NCBI RefSeq assembly: GCF_030369635.1
Contig: NZ_CP128474.1
Span: 3,100,001-3,164,000, forward strand
From: Microbacterium arborescens
Lineage (GTDB): Bacteria > Actinomycetota > Actinomycetes > Actinomycetales > Microbacteriaceae
Direction: 5' to 3'
Length of the DNA: 64,000 nucleotides
In this document: positions 8,044 to 16,517 of the stretch, piece by piece
Numbering within the stretch: the first letter of the stretch is position 1
How the letters are laid out: each line of letters begins with the position of its first letter
Notes under the pieces: generated by a model
The model's database searches: none
Told to the model about the DNA's origin: nothing
The model's input: the letters and a program-made list of their open reading frames with translations, nothing else
Made by a program: the position numbers and the translations under genes

Positions 8044-9000
8044 ATGAGCGCGATCGAGAACTCCAAACTCACCGTCGTCGGCGCGGGCGCCGTCGGTTCG
8101 AGCGTCGCCTACGCGGCCCTCATCCGGGGATCCGCCCGCCACGTGGCGCTGTACGACATCGCCACCGAGAAGACCGAGGCCGAGGTGCTCGACCTCGCCC
8201 ACGGCGCGCAGTTCACCGGATCGAGCGACATCATCGGCGGCTCCGACATCTCGGTCGCCGAGGGCTCGCACGTCGTCGTCATCACCGCGGGAGCGAAGCA
8301 GAAGCCGGGTCAGACCCGTACCGAGCTCGCCGGTGTCAATGCGGGAATCATCGCCTCGATGATGCCGAAGCTGCTCGAGGTCGCCCCCAACGCGACCTTC
8401 GTGATCGTCACGAACCCGTGCGACGTGCTGACCGTGCTCGCGCAGGAAGCGACCGACCTGCCGCCCGAGCGCATCTTCGCCTCGGGCACGGTGCTCGACA
8501 CCTCGCGCCTGCGGTGGAAGATCGCCCGCCGCGCCGGCGTCTCGATCTCGAGCGTGCACGCGTACATCGTCGGCGAGCACGGCGACACCGAGTTCCCGCT
8601 ATGGTCTCACGCCACGATCGGAACGGTGCCGATCCTCGACTGGGTGCCGCTCGACGGCCAGCCCAAGTTCACGAGAGAGGAGATCGATCAGATCGCCATC
8701 GATGTCCGCGATGCCGCGTACAAGGTGATCCAGGGCAAGGGCGCGACGAACTACGCCATCGGCCTCTCCAGCGCGCGGGTCGTCGAGGCGATCCTGCGCG
8801 ACGAGGATGCCGTGCTGCCCGTCTCCACGGTGCTGCGCGACTTCCACGGCGTCGACGGGATGGCCCTGTCGGTGCCCTCGGTCGTCAACCGTCGGGGTGC
8901 GTTCCCCGTGCGCGAGATCGCCTTCTCCGACCGTGAGCTCGAACTGTTCCAGCACTCGGCAGCATCCCTCCAGGAAGTCGCGGCCTCCTTGCGCGGCTGA
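8044..9000 (+). CDS. ldh: L-lactate dehydrogenase
   Basis: A 318-residue NAD-dependent enzyme reducing pyruvate to L-lactate. The GAGAVGSS nucleotide loop lies at about 13-20, the substrate-specificity loop reads AKQKPGQTRTEL with the mobile-loop Arg, DTSRLRW carries the substrate-binding Arg, and the catalytic histidine is His179 in GEHGDTEFP. The Gln in the loop KQKPGQTR fits lactate rather than malate dehydrogenase. It begins 33 bp after the SDR gene and may be transcribed with it. Confidence 0.93.
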   Translation: MSAIENSKLTVVGAGAVGSSVAYAALIRGSARHVALYDIATEKTEAEVLDLAHGAQFTGSSDIIGGSDISVAEGSHVVVITAGAKQKPGQTRTELAGVNAGIIASMMPKLLEVAPNATFVIVTNPCDVLTVLAQEATDLPPERIFASGTVLDTSRLRWKIARRAGVSISSVHAYIVGEHGDTEFPLWSHATIGTVPILDWVPLDGQPKFTREEIDQIAIDVRDAAYKVIQGKGATNYAIGLSSARVVEAILRDEDAVLPVSTVLRDFHGVDGMALSVPSVVNRRGAFPVREIAFSDRELELFQHSAASLQEVAASLRG

Positions 9001-9119
9001 GCCCTTCGCGGCGCCCGGGCAACGCGACATCCGCACCACCGGTCCGACGTTCGTATCGCGTGAGCGCCGTCGAGGCGTTGGTCGGCGGGGATGTCGGAGG
9101 TCGCGCCTACCCTGGATCC

Positions 9120-10484
9120 ATGGCCTCTCGACGTCCCGCTCCCACGACGGCCTTCAAGTGCACCGAGTGCGGGTGGACGACCGCGAAGTGGGTCGGTCGC
9201 TGCGGTGAGTGTCAGCAGTGGGGCACCGTCGTCGAGGCGGCGACGCAGACCGGCATCACCTCGACCGTGACCGCGGTCAGCCCCGGTGCGGCGCGCGCCG
9301 CTCGTCCGATCACCGAGATCGACACCACCGACGCCCCTCGACGATCGAGCGGGGTCGGCGAGTTCGACCGTGTGCTCGGCGGCGGAGTGGTCCCCGGGGC
9401 CGCGATCCTGCTCTCGGGCGAGCCCGGCGTCGGCAAGTCGACGCTCCTGCTCGAGGTCGCCGCGCAGTCCGCACGTTCAGGCCGCCGGGTCCTGTACGTG
9501 AGCGCGGAGGAATCGCTCGGCCAGGTACGGATCCGCGCAGAGCGGACCGGCGCGCTGCACGACGCGCTCTATCTCGCCAGCGAGACCGACCTCGCCACCG
9601 TGCTCGGTCACGTCGACGAGGTGCGCCCCGACCTGCTCATCGTCGACTCGGTACAGACCGTGTCGTCGTCGCTCTCCGACGGGGTCGCCGGTCAGCCGAG
9701 CCAGGTACGCGAAGTGGCGTCCACCCTCATCCGCGTCGCGAAAGAGCGCGACCTCCCCGTCCTCATCGTCGGCCACGTCACGAAAGACGGCTCGATCGCC
9801 GGCCCGCGGGTGCTCGAGCATCTCGTCGACGTCGTCTGCCAGTTCGAAGGCGACCGCCAGACCTCGTTGCGGTTCGTCCGGGCGTTGAAGAACCGCTTCG
9901 GCCCGACCGACGAGGTCGGATGCTTCGACATGACGGGCGACGGCATCGCCGAGGTGCCCGATCCGAGCGCGCTGTTCCTCGGGCACGGCGACCCGGTGCC
10001 CGGAACCTGCGTGACGATCGCGCTCGAGGGGCGACGAGCACTGCCGGTCGAGGTCCAAGCGCTGACCCTCAAGACCGGGGCGCCCAATCCCCGCCGGGTC
10101 GTGAGCGGCGTCGACAGCGCACGCGTTGCGATGATCCTCGCCGTCCTCGAGAAGCGCGGCGTCGCCGTGACGAGCGACCAGGACGTCTACGTCTCGACCG
10201 TGGGCGGCGTGCGCCTCGTCGAGCCAGCTGCAGACCTCGCCATCGCCATCGCCATCGCTGGTGCCGTCGGCGGCAAGGCCGTGTCGCGACAGGTGGCGGC
10301 CTTCGGTGAGCTCAGTCTCGCGGGCGAGATCCGCCCGGTCACGCAGTCGAGCCAGCGCCAGTCCGAAGCGAAGCGCATGGGTTACACCGCCGTGGTGGAT
10401 GCCTCGTCGCGCACGATCGGCGGAGCGATGCGCGATCTGCAGGTGCGTCAGCCCGCGGCATCCGCCGCCGACGTCGGCTTCTGA
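9120..10484 (+). CDS. radA: DNA repair protein RadA
   Basis: A 454-residue RadA/Sms recombination ATPase, a DnaB-like branch-migration helicase acting in homologous recombination. It has the N-terminal C4 zinc finger (CTECGWTTAKWVGRCGEC), Walker A GEPGVGKST near residue 100, the family-specific KNRFG motif (ALKNRFGPTDEVG) and a C-terminal Lon-like domain. ATG at 9120 is preferred because the zinc finger starts soon after it; the upstream frame is not conserved in type. Confidence 0.95.
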   Translation: MASRRPAPTTAFKCTECGWTTAKWVGRCGECQQWGTVVEAATQTGITSTVTAVSPGAARAARPITEIDTTDAPRRSSGVGEFDRVLGGGVVPGAAILLSGEPGVGKSTLLLEVAAQSARSGRRVLYVSAEESLGQVRIRAERTGALHDALYLASETDLATVLGHVDEVRPDLLIVDSVQTVSSSLSDGVAGQPSQVREVASTLIRVAKERDLPVLIVGHVTKDGSIAGPRVLEHLVDVVCQFEGDRQTSLRFVRALKNRFGPTDEVGCFDMTGDGIAEVPDPSALFLGHGDPVPGTCVTIALEGRRALPVEVQALTLKTGAPNPRRVVSGVDSARVAMILAVLEKRGVAVTSDQDVYVSTVGGVRLVEPAADLAIAIAIAGAVGGKAVSRQVAAFGELSLAGEIRPVTQSSQRQSEAKRMGYTAVVDASSRTIGGAMRDLQVRQPAASAADVGF

Positions 10485-10524
10485 CCCCCCGCCTCGAGCT
10501 GCCGAGCCCGGGCCGCCGGGGTCT

Positions 10525-10911
10525 CACCTGGCAGAACACGCCCCATCGCGCGCGCCGAAGCGGCGCCAACTGCCAACCCAAACCTCGAGGCCCCGGTGTT
10601 GGGCTATTCACCTGGCAGAACACGCCCCATCGCGCGCGCCGAAGCGGCGCCAACTGCCAACCCAAACCTCGAGCCTTCGGCGTCGAGTTCTCACCCGGCA
10701 GAACACGCCCCATCGCGCGCGCCGAAGCGGCGCGAAGCGCCAACCCAAACCCTGATGCGCCGAGCCAACGCCACTCACTTGGCAGGACGCGCCCTAATGC
10801 GAGCGCCGAAGCGGCGCGAACTGCCAATCCAGAGCACGAGAGCCAGAGCCCGGTCTTGGGCTACTCACCTGGCAGAACACGCCCCATCGCGAGCGCCGAA
10901 GCGGCGGCAAC
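10525..10911. repeat. Tandem array of five palindromic repeats, 83-90 bp period
   Basis: Five units start at 10525, 10609, 10692, 10776 and 10866. Each contains CACCTGGCAGAACACGCC, then CGCCGAAGCGGCG, then CAACTGCCAACCC. Outer arms GGCAG/CTGCC and inner arms CGCCG/CGGCG can form a branched hairpin in every unit; unit 4 is the most diverged but keeps both stems. The array fills the space between radA and the next gene. No ORF here is credible. Confidence 0.9.
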
Positions 10912-10978
10912 TGCCAACCCAACCCAACCCAACCCAACCCAACCCAAACCCCAACCCCAACCCCAACCCCAACCCCCC
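10912..10978. repeat. Simple repeat (CCCAA/CCCCAA)n
   Basis: The last palindromic unit runs into a pure CCCAA tract and then a CCCCAA tract before the next gene. The two phases (5-bp then 6-bp units) suggest replication slippage from the CCAACCC end of the repeat unit. Confidence 0.9.
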
Positions 10979-10997
10979 GGCCCCACCAACCCGGCGA

Positions 10998-11405
10998 TCA
11001 GGCGTCGAGCGCGGCGATCACGTCCTGCGGGGTGGCCTGCATGGGGTGGGGGCCTGCGATGTCGAAGAACACCGTGGTGATCTCCGCTTCGTGAACCCCG
11101 AGGAATGCGCGCAGACCGCCGGGCGACTGCAACGCTACATGCGCGGGCAGCGCTTCGGGCTTGTGCGCCGCATCGCTGAACAGCAGCAGCGCGACGTCAC
11201 CGGTGTTGGGGTCGCGGTACGTCCAGATCTCACCGACGTCACGCGGGTCATCGCGATCGCCGGGACGCATGAGCGGCACGACGGTCGGGCCGTGCCGCAG
11301 CGCGAACGCGAGAGCAGCCATGTCCTGGGTCTGCAGGGCGTCCGCGAGCTGCGGATTGCGGAACTCGGGCAGCGGCTTCTTCACGCCACGCTTCTTTCCA
11401 GCCAT
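10998..11405 (-). CDS. SseB-like domain protein, function unknown
   Basis: A 135-residue soluble protein. The order LADALQTQDMAALAFALRHG, VVPLMRPG, WTYRDPNTGDVALLLFSD and LPAHVALQSPGGLRAFL resembles the SseB N-terminal domain (PF07179) found in many actinobacterial proteins without known role. A basic N-terminus (AGKKRGVKKP) precedes it. ATG at 11405 is used; a GTG lies one codon upstream. It is transcribed towards the repeat array. Confidence 0.6.
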   Translation of the reverse strand: MAGKKRGVKKPLPEFRNPQLADALQTQDMAALAFALRHGPTVVPLMRPGDRDDPRDVGEIWTYRDPNTGDVALLLFSDAAHKPEALPAHVALQSPGGLRAFLGVHEAEITTVFFDIAGPHPMQATPQDVIAALDA

Positions 11406-11427
11406 CACCTCAGCCTAGAGAGAGAAG

Positions 11428-11475
11428 GGGCCCTCTCGAACTCTTCATTGGGGACTGAGGAAATCGAGAGGGCCC
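11428..11475. repeat. Inverted repeat with 12-bp perfect arms
   Basis: GGGCCCTCTCGA (11428-11439) and TCGAGAGGGCCC (11464-11475) are perfect complements around a 24-nt loop, between two minus-strand genes. It could be a processing site or a terminator without a T run; no T run follows on either side. Confidence 0.6.
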
Positions 11476-11613
11476 ATCGCCCATCCGAGGTGGGGATCCG
11501 TCGTCGCGATTCTGGGGGGTTGCGCGACTACTCGCCGCTGGGGACAGCGAGGGTGTTCCTCGAAGAGCTGACTCCAGGTTACGTCCGCACCCCGGCGTCT
11601 GTCTCGTCCCGTC

Positions 11614-11633
11614 GAGTGAGAAAAGTCTCACTC
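11614..11633 (-). terminator. Short hairpin after DUF4232-like gene
   Basis: GAGTGAGA / TCTCACTC with a 4-nt loop, 24 bp past the stop of the gene at 11657-12334. The stem is perfect but no clear U tract follows, so termination is only probable. Confidence 0.4.
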
Positions 11634-11656
11634 TCCTGCGGGGCCGCGAACGCCGG

Positions 11657-12334
11657 TCAGCGCAGGACGAACTGGCGCTCCTGCTGCGCCGCCAACCCGC
11701 CGATCTCCACGGCGAGATTGAAGTAGCCCGCGGGCGCGGCCGGGCGCTCTCCGTCACAGCTGTCCACCGACGAGCGCGTGCGATCCCACGTGATGGGGGT
11801 CACGCTCGACACCGTCTGCCCCGGATCGATCTGCACCACCTGGTCGCTCGACTCGCTCTGGCAGTCGGTCGAGCGCCACCAGACGTCGGGACCGCTCGAC
11901 ACCGTGAGCTTCTGCGTCGCCGTTCCGACGTTGAGCAGACAGGCCTCCGCCCCCGCGTTCGTCAGCGAGATCGACAGCTGCGGCAACTCCCCTGCGCCAT
12001 AGGAATCCTTGTCCGTGACCGCTGAGACCTGCACCGAGCGCGCCGAGCACGCTTCGACCTCCTCCGCCGTGGCATCCTGCGACGGCGACGGCTCACTCGC
12101 GGATGTCGACGGCTCGGGCGCGTCGCCCCCGGCATCGGACGGCGACGACGAGGGCGAGGCCGCGGCATCCGACGACGCGGGCTGAGCCGGACCATCGGAT
12201 GCGGCGCCCTCCCACGGCCGCCAGAAGGCCAGCACGACGGCGGCGACGATGAGGAGCACGACGAGCAGCAGCGCGAGTCGCCGGCGACGGTAGACCGCGG
12301 GCGAATGACGGCGTCGGGGCGGCGTGTCGGTCAT
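11657..12334 (-). CDS. Membrane-anchored DUF4232-like protein
   Basis: A 225-residue protein with a basic N-terminus, one transmembrane helix (residues about 20-40, LALLLVVLLIVAAVVLAF), a Ser/Pro/Ala-rich linker (about 45-95) and an extracytoplasmic domain with four cysteines (CSARS, CLLNVG, DCQSES, DSCDGE). The pattern of the domain (QLSISLTNAGAEACLLNVG, then ITWDRTRSS) fits the DUF4232-type cell-envelope domain. Role unknown. Confidence 0.65.
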   Translation of the reverse strand: MTDTPPRRRHSPAVYRRRRLALLLVVLLIVAAVVLAFWRPWEGAASDGPAQPASSDAAASPSSSPSDAGGDAPEPSTSASEPSPSQDATAEEVEACSARSVQVSAVTDKDSYGAGELPQLSISLTNAGAEACLLNVGTATQKLTVSSGPDVWWRSTDCQSESSDQVVQIDPGQTVSSVTPITWDRTRSSVDSCDGERPAAPAGYFNLAVEIGGLAAQQERQFVLR

Positions 12335-12379
12335 GAAGCCAGGGTAGGGCGCGGGCCGGATGCCGCCGGGGCGGCACGC

Positions 12380-12892
12380 CTAGAGGTGCTTGAGCATCCG
12401 GGTGTTGCCCAGGGTGTTCGGCTTGACGTGCGCGAGGTCGAGGAACTCGGCGATGCCCTCGTCGGGGCTTCGCAGCAGCTGCGAGTAGACGTCGGCATCG
12501 ACGACCTGCTCGCCGATCGCCTCGAAGCCGCGGCGGGCGAAGAAGTCGACCTCGAAGGTGAGGCAGAACAGCCGCGAGAGGCCGAGCTCCCGGGCGTTCT
12601 GCTCGAGCCGGTCGACGATCGCGCCGCCCACTCCGCGGTGGAGCCACTCGTCGACGACGATGAGGGTGCGCACCTCTCCGAGGTCCTCCCACATGACGTG
12701 GAGGGCGCCGCATCCGACCAGCCGGCCGTCGGCCTCGGCGACGACGAACTCCTGCACCGACTCGAAGAGCACGACGAGGTCTTTGCCGAGCAGGATTCGT
12801 CGCTGCACCCAGGGGTCGAGCATCTCGCGGATGCCGCGGACATCGCTCGCCCTCGCGGGGCGGACGACGAAGGCCGGGTCGTCGGAGCTCAC
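12380..12892 (-). CDS. Amino-acid N-acetyltransferase (ArgA-like GNAT)
   Basis: A 170-residue GNAT protein similar to the short actinobacterial N-acetylglutamate synthases. Features are VRPARASDVRGIREMLDPWVQRRILLGK at the start, the acetyl-CoA loop LHRGVGGAIVDRLEQ (Q/RxxGxG/A type), and the C-terminal LTFEVDFFARRGF. Such proteins make N-acetyl-L-glutamate for arginine synthesis. It stands alone, divergent from the ATP-grasp operon, so the assignment rests on family resemblance. Confidence 0.75.
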   Translation of the reverse strand: MSSDDPAFVVRPARASDVRGIREMLDPWVQRRILLGKDLVVLFESVQEFVVAEADGRLVGCGALHVMWEDLGEVRTLIVVDEWLHRGVGGAIVDRLEQNARELGLSRLFCLTFEVDFFARRGFEAIGEQVVDADVYSQLLRSPDEGIAEFLDLAHVKPNTLGNTRMLKHL

Positions 12893-12960
12893 ACCTCAAC
12901 GATAGTCCGCGCCGGTAAGGTTACCTCAGCCCGAGATCCCTCCCGCTTTGGAGTGCCGAC

Positions 12961-15480
12961 GTGAGCGTGCTCCGTGACTACGCAGCCGCAGTGTCCCAGC
13001 CGACACTGCCTCTGTCGTCGCTCCCCCACGGCCCCGCCGACCTTTCGCGCTACGACGAGGTGGTCGATGCCGACGGCAGCCTCCGCCCCGCCTGGCAGTC
13101 ACTCGCCGGCCTCGCGCTGGCCTTGACCCCGTCCGAGCTGGCCCGCGTCGAGGGCGAGATCACCCGCTTCCTCGCTGACGACGGTGTGACCTACGTCCGC
13201 CCCGACAGCGGCGCCCAGCCGTGGCAGCTCGACCCGGTCCCTTTGGTCGTCGACGCGGCCGCCTGGGCGCGGCTCGAGACGGGCCTCGCGCAGCGCGCCG
13301 AGCTGCTGAACGCTGTCCTCACCGACCTCTACGGACGGCAGAGCCTGCTCTCATCGGGAACCATCCCGGCCGCGGCCGTGCTGGGCCACTCGGGATTCCT
13401 CCGCCCTCTCGCGCGGTCGACGGCGGCCGACCGGCATCCGCTGCTGCTGTCGGGAACCGACCTCGGACGCGACGCCGACGGCGAATGGCGGGTGCTCGCC
13501 GACCGCGTGCAGGCGCCGTCGGGCCTGGGGTTCGCGATGGAGAACCGGCGCGTCATCTCGCAGGTGCTGCCCGACCTGTACCAGCAGAGCGACCCGCACC
13601 GCATGGAGCCGTACTTCTCGGCCCTGCACGCGACGCTCGCCGCGTCAGCGCCCGAGGGCGTCGCCGAGCCGCGCGTGGTCGTCCTGACCCCCGGCCCGCA
13701 CTCCGAGACGGCGTTCGATCAGGCTTTCCTCGCGCGAGGCCTGGGCCTGTCGCTCGTGCAGGGCAGCGACCTCGTCGTGCGTGGCGGCCGGGTGTGGATG
13801 AAGCCCACCGGATGGCCGCGCAGAGAACCGACCGAGCAGGTCGACGTCATCCTGCGCCGCGTCGACGCGGAGTGGTGCGATCCGCTCGAGCTGCGCTCCG
13901 ACTCGCGTCTGGGCGTCGCCGGCCTCACCGAGGCGGTGCGCCGCGGGACGGTGCGGCTCGTGAACGGACTCGGCGCCGGCGTCTTGGAGAACCCCGCCCT
14001 GCTGCCCTATCTGCCCGGGGCCTGCGAAGCCCTGCTCGGCGAGCAGCTGCGCCTGCCCGCCGTGCCGACGTGGTGGTGCGGCGACGACGAGGCGCGCGCG
14101 GTCGTTCTCGATCGCGTCCGGTCGGAGGATCCCTCCCTCTTCGTGCGGACCCTTGACGGATCACGCCGCGATCTGACAGGACTGGATGCCGCGGCCGTCG
14201 CCGCTCGCATCGAGGCCGCACCGCACCGCTACGTCGGGCAGGAGCTGCTGCCCCTCTCGCAGGCCCCCGTCTGGGCCGGCGACGGCGCACGCCCGCGCGC
14301 TCTGATCTTCCGGGCCTTCACGCTGCGTCACGGCTCGGCGTACCGCCCCCTCCTCGGCGGACTCGCCACCGTGCGCGAGAGCCCCGATGCGGCGCCGACC
14401 ACGAAGGACGTCTGGGTGCTGAAGGCCGCTGAGGGCGACGCCGATCAGGGCCTCAACGAGATCGGTCCGCTCCCCGGTGGCCGCAGCGCCCCGAGCATCG
14501 CGCCGCGCGCCCTCGACGACATGTTCTGGTCGGGGCGGTACGCCGAGCGGGCGGAGGACCTGCTGCGGCTGGTGCTCACGGCGCAGCAGCAGCTCGACCT
14601 GGCCGGCGCCGGTCGTGCCAGCCACACGAGCGCCCGCGTGCTGCGCGACGCCATCAAGCGGCTCGCCGGTCCGGGGCCGGATGCCGCCGACGCCGACTTC
14701 CGGTCGCTGCTGCTCGACGCCGCACGGGTTGGCTCGACCGCCCACGCGCTCAGCCGGCTGCGCGACGCGCTCGACGGCGTGCGCGACCAGCTGTCGGGCG
14801 ACACGTGGCGCGTCTTCGCCGGCATCGAACGGGCCTCCCGCGCCCTGCGGGCATCGCCGCACGCGCACCGCACGGCCGAGTCGGCGGGGCGCATGCTCAC
14901 CGTCGTCCTGTCGCTGCAGGGCGTGTCGGCCAACATGATGCGCGACACCGGATGGCACTTCATCGAGGCGGGGCGTTTCCTCGAGCGCGCGCTGCAGGTC
15001 TGCCACATCCTGCGCGTCGTCGTCGACCGCCGCGACGCGCGGACCGAACGGGCCGTGCTCGAGGCGCTTCTCACCGCATCGGAGAGCATCGTCACGCACC
15101 GACGACGGTTCCGTGGCGCGGTGCGCCTGGGCGACGTGCTCGACCTGCTGCTACGCGACCCCGACAACCCCCGGTCGCTGGCGTTCTGCCTCGCCGAGCT
15201 GCGGACCCATCTCGCGTCGGCGCCCGCATCGACGGGGTCGACACGGCCCGAGCGTCTGGTCGACGACCTCGAGACCCTCGTCAGCGCGATCGACACCGAT
15301 GCGCTGGGGGATGCCGTCGACGGCATCCGCTCTCCGCTCGCCGACCTGCTCGACGACCTCACGGCCCAGCTCGAGCAGCTCGGCGACGCGATCGACGAGC
15401 TGCACTTCGAGAGCGGCCCGCCCCCGGTCGCGCTGTCGTCGCTGGCCCTCATCGAGGAACTGATGGAGGCCCGCGCGTGA
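12961..15480 (+). CDS. Circularly permuted ATP-grasp / alpha-E domain fusion protein
   Basis: An 839-residue protein. Residues 1 to about 490 form a circularly permuted type 2 ATP-grasp domain (GRQSLLSSGTIPAAAVLGH; GLGFAMENRRVISQVLPD; KPTGWPRREPTEQVDVILRR; FRAFTLRHGSAYRPLLGGLA). Residues about 515-835 are the alpha-helical alpha-E domain (DUF403; MFWSGRYAERAEDLLRLV, DTGWHFIEAGRFLERALQ). In many bacteria these are two genes; here they are fused. With the transglutaminase-like gene that overlaps it by 4 bp, it forms a conserved module predicted to make and process a peptide; the product is unknown. Confidence 0.9.
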   Translation: MSVLRDYAAAVSQPTLPLSSLPHGPADLSRYDEVVDADGSLRPAWQSLAGLALALTPSELARVEGEITRFLADDGVTYVRPDSGAQPWQLDPVPLVVDAAAWARLETGLAQRAELLNAVLTDLYGRQSLLSSGTIPAAAVLGHSGFLRPLARSTAADRHPLLLSGTDLGRDADGEWRVLADRVQAPSGLGFAMENRRVISQVLPDLYQQSDPHRMEPYFSALHATLAASAPEGVAEPRVVVLTPGPHSETAFDQAFLARGLGLSLVQGSDLVVRGGRVWMKPTGWPRREPTEQVDVILRRVDAEWCDPLELRSDSRLGVAGLTEAVRRGTVRLVNGLGAGVLENPALLPYLPGACEALLGEQLRLPAVPTWWCGDDEARAVVLDRVRSEDPSLFVRTLDGSRRDLTGLDAAAVAARIEAAPHRYVGQELLPLSQAPVWAGDGARPRALIFRAFTLRHGSAYRPLLGGLATVRESPDAAPTTKDVWVLKAAEGDADQGLNEIGPLPGGRSAPSIAPRALDDMFWSGRYAERAEDLLRLVLTAQQQLDLAGAGRASHTSARVLRDAIKRLAGPGPDAADADFRSLLLDAARVGSTAHALSRLRDALDGVRDQLSGDTWRVFAGIERASRALRASPHAHRTAESAGRMLTVVLSLQGVSANMMRDTGWHFIEAGRFLERALQVCHILRVVVDRRDARTERAVLEALLTASESIVTHRRRFRGAVRLGDVLDLLLRDPDNPRSLAFCLAELRTHLASAPASTGSTRPERLVDDLETLVSAIDTDALGDAVDGIRSPLADLLDDLTAQLEQLGDAIDELHFESGPPPVALSSLALIEELMEARA

Positions 15481-16361
15481 AGCAGTACCGCGTCTGGCAT
15501 CGCACCGCGTACACGTACAGCGCTCCCGTCGAAGACAGCGTCGGGCAGTTCCACCTGATACCGCGCGAACTGCCCGGGCAGCGGGTGCGCGAGGCGGATG
15601 TCGTCGTCTCGCCCGCCCCGGGCGACATGCGGCGCGACTCCGACTACTTCGGCAATTGGTCGACGTACTTCCATGTCACCGCCGCGCACGAGGCGCTGTC
15701 GATCGAGGCCTCCAGCCAGGTCATCGTCACCGCTCCGGAGTACGACCCGGCGGCACTCGCCCTGCCCTGGGAGGCGGCCCGGCCGCTGCGGCATCCCGAC
15801 CAGGAGGGGGCGTGGCGCGCCGCCGAGTTCGCTCTCCCCTCGCCGCGCGTCGCGCAGTCCGAGGCCACCGCCGCCTACGGCGCGGTCTCGCTCACCCCGG
15901 GACGCCCGATCGGCGAAGCCGCGAGCGACTTGATGCACCGGATCTACACCGACTTCGACTACGACAGCACGGCGACGACGGTCACGAGCACCGTCGCCGA
16001 CGCGCTGGAGAAGCGGGCCGGCGTCTGCCAGGATTTCGCCCACGTCGCCCTCGCATGCCTTCGCTCGCACGGTGTCGCGGCGCGCTACGTGTCGGGGTAC
16101 CTCGCGACGCAGCCGCCGCCCGGCAAGGAGCGCGTCTTCGGCGCCGACGCCTCGCACGCCTGGCTCGCGGTGTGGCTTCCGGGCACCGACCAGTGGCTCG
16201 CGATCGATCCGACGAACGACCAGTGGGCGAACGACCGGTACGTCACCGTCGCATGGGGCAGGGACTACGGCGACGTCTCGCCCGTGAAGGGCATCATCTT
16301 CACCGAGGCGAAGACCTCGACCCTGCGCGTCTCGGTCGACGTCGCCCCTCTCGAACCCTGA
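15477..16361 (+). CDS. Transglutaminase-like cysteine peptidase
   Basis: A 294-residue protein with the bacterial transglutaminase N-terminal domain (QYRVWHRTAYTYSAPVEDS) and a catalytic core bearing the Cys-His-Asp triad: GVCQDFAHVALACLRSHG (Cys), DASHAWLAVWLP (His) and AIDPTND (Asp). GTG at 15477 overlaps the previous stop as GTGA, so the two genes are translationally coupled. Expected to cleave or crosslink the amide product of the ATP-grasp partner. Confidence 0.9.
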   Translation: MKQYRVWHRTAYTYSAPVEDSVGQFHLIPRELPGQRVREADVVVSPAPGDMRRDSDYFGNWSTYFHVTAAHEALSIEASSQVIVTAPEYDPAALALPWEAARPLRHPDQEGAWRAAEFALPSPRVAQSEATAAYGAVSLTPGRPIGEAASDLMHRIYTDFDYDSTATTVTSTVADALEKRAGVCQDFAHVALACLRSHGVAARYVSGYLATQPPPGKERVFGADASHAWLAVWLPGTDQWLAIDPTNDQWANDRYVTVAWGRDYGDVSPVKGIIFTEAKTSTLRVSVDVAPLEP

Positions 16362-16391
16362 CCCCGACGGCATCCGGGTGTCCCTCTGCGA

Positions 16392-16475
16392 GCGCGGATG
16401 CAAGAGATCCGAGTCGACACGCCGGGCCGAGGCATCCGGGGTCGGGGTGTCGGCCACGAACGCTTGCATTCGCGC
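16392..16475. repeat. REP-like inverted repeat between convergent genes
   Basis: GCGCGGATGCAAG (16392-16404) and CTTGCATTCGCGC (16463-16475) pair with one mismatch; the interior (GCCGGGCCGAGGCATCCGG) is itself GC-rich and foldable. It sits between convergent genes and could act as a terminator for both. Confidence 0.55.
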
Positions 16476-16517
16476 ACGGCCAGCGCAACAAGGACGAGCC
16501 AGGGATGCCGGGGGGGG

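Noticed and set aside
10525..10978. CRISPR array
   Set aside because: Repeats of about 60 bp are separated by short, partly similar stretches, not by unique 30-40-bp spacers; repeat units drift in sequence and no cas genes are near.
12914..12925. GGTAAGGTTACC as an iron-regulator (DtxR/IdeR) box upstream of the ATP-grasp gene
   Set aside because: Only a 5-bp arm match with a 2-bp centre; the 19-bp consensus of IdeR boxes is not met and the genes have no iron role.
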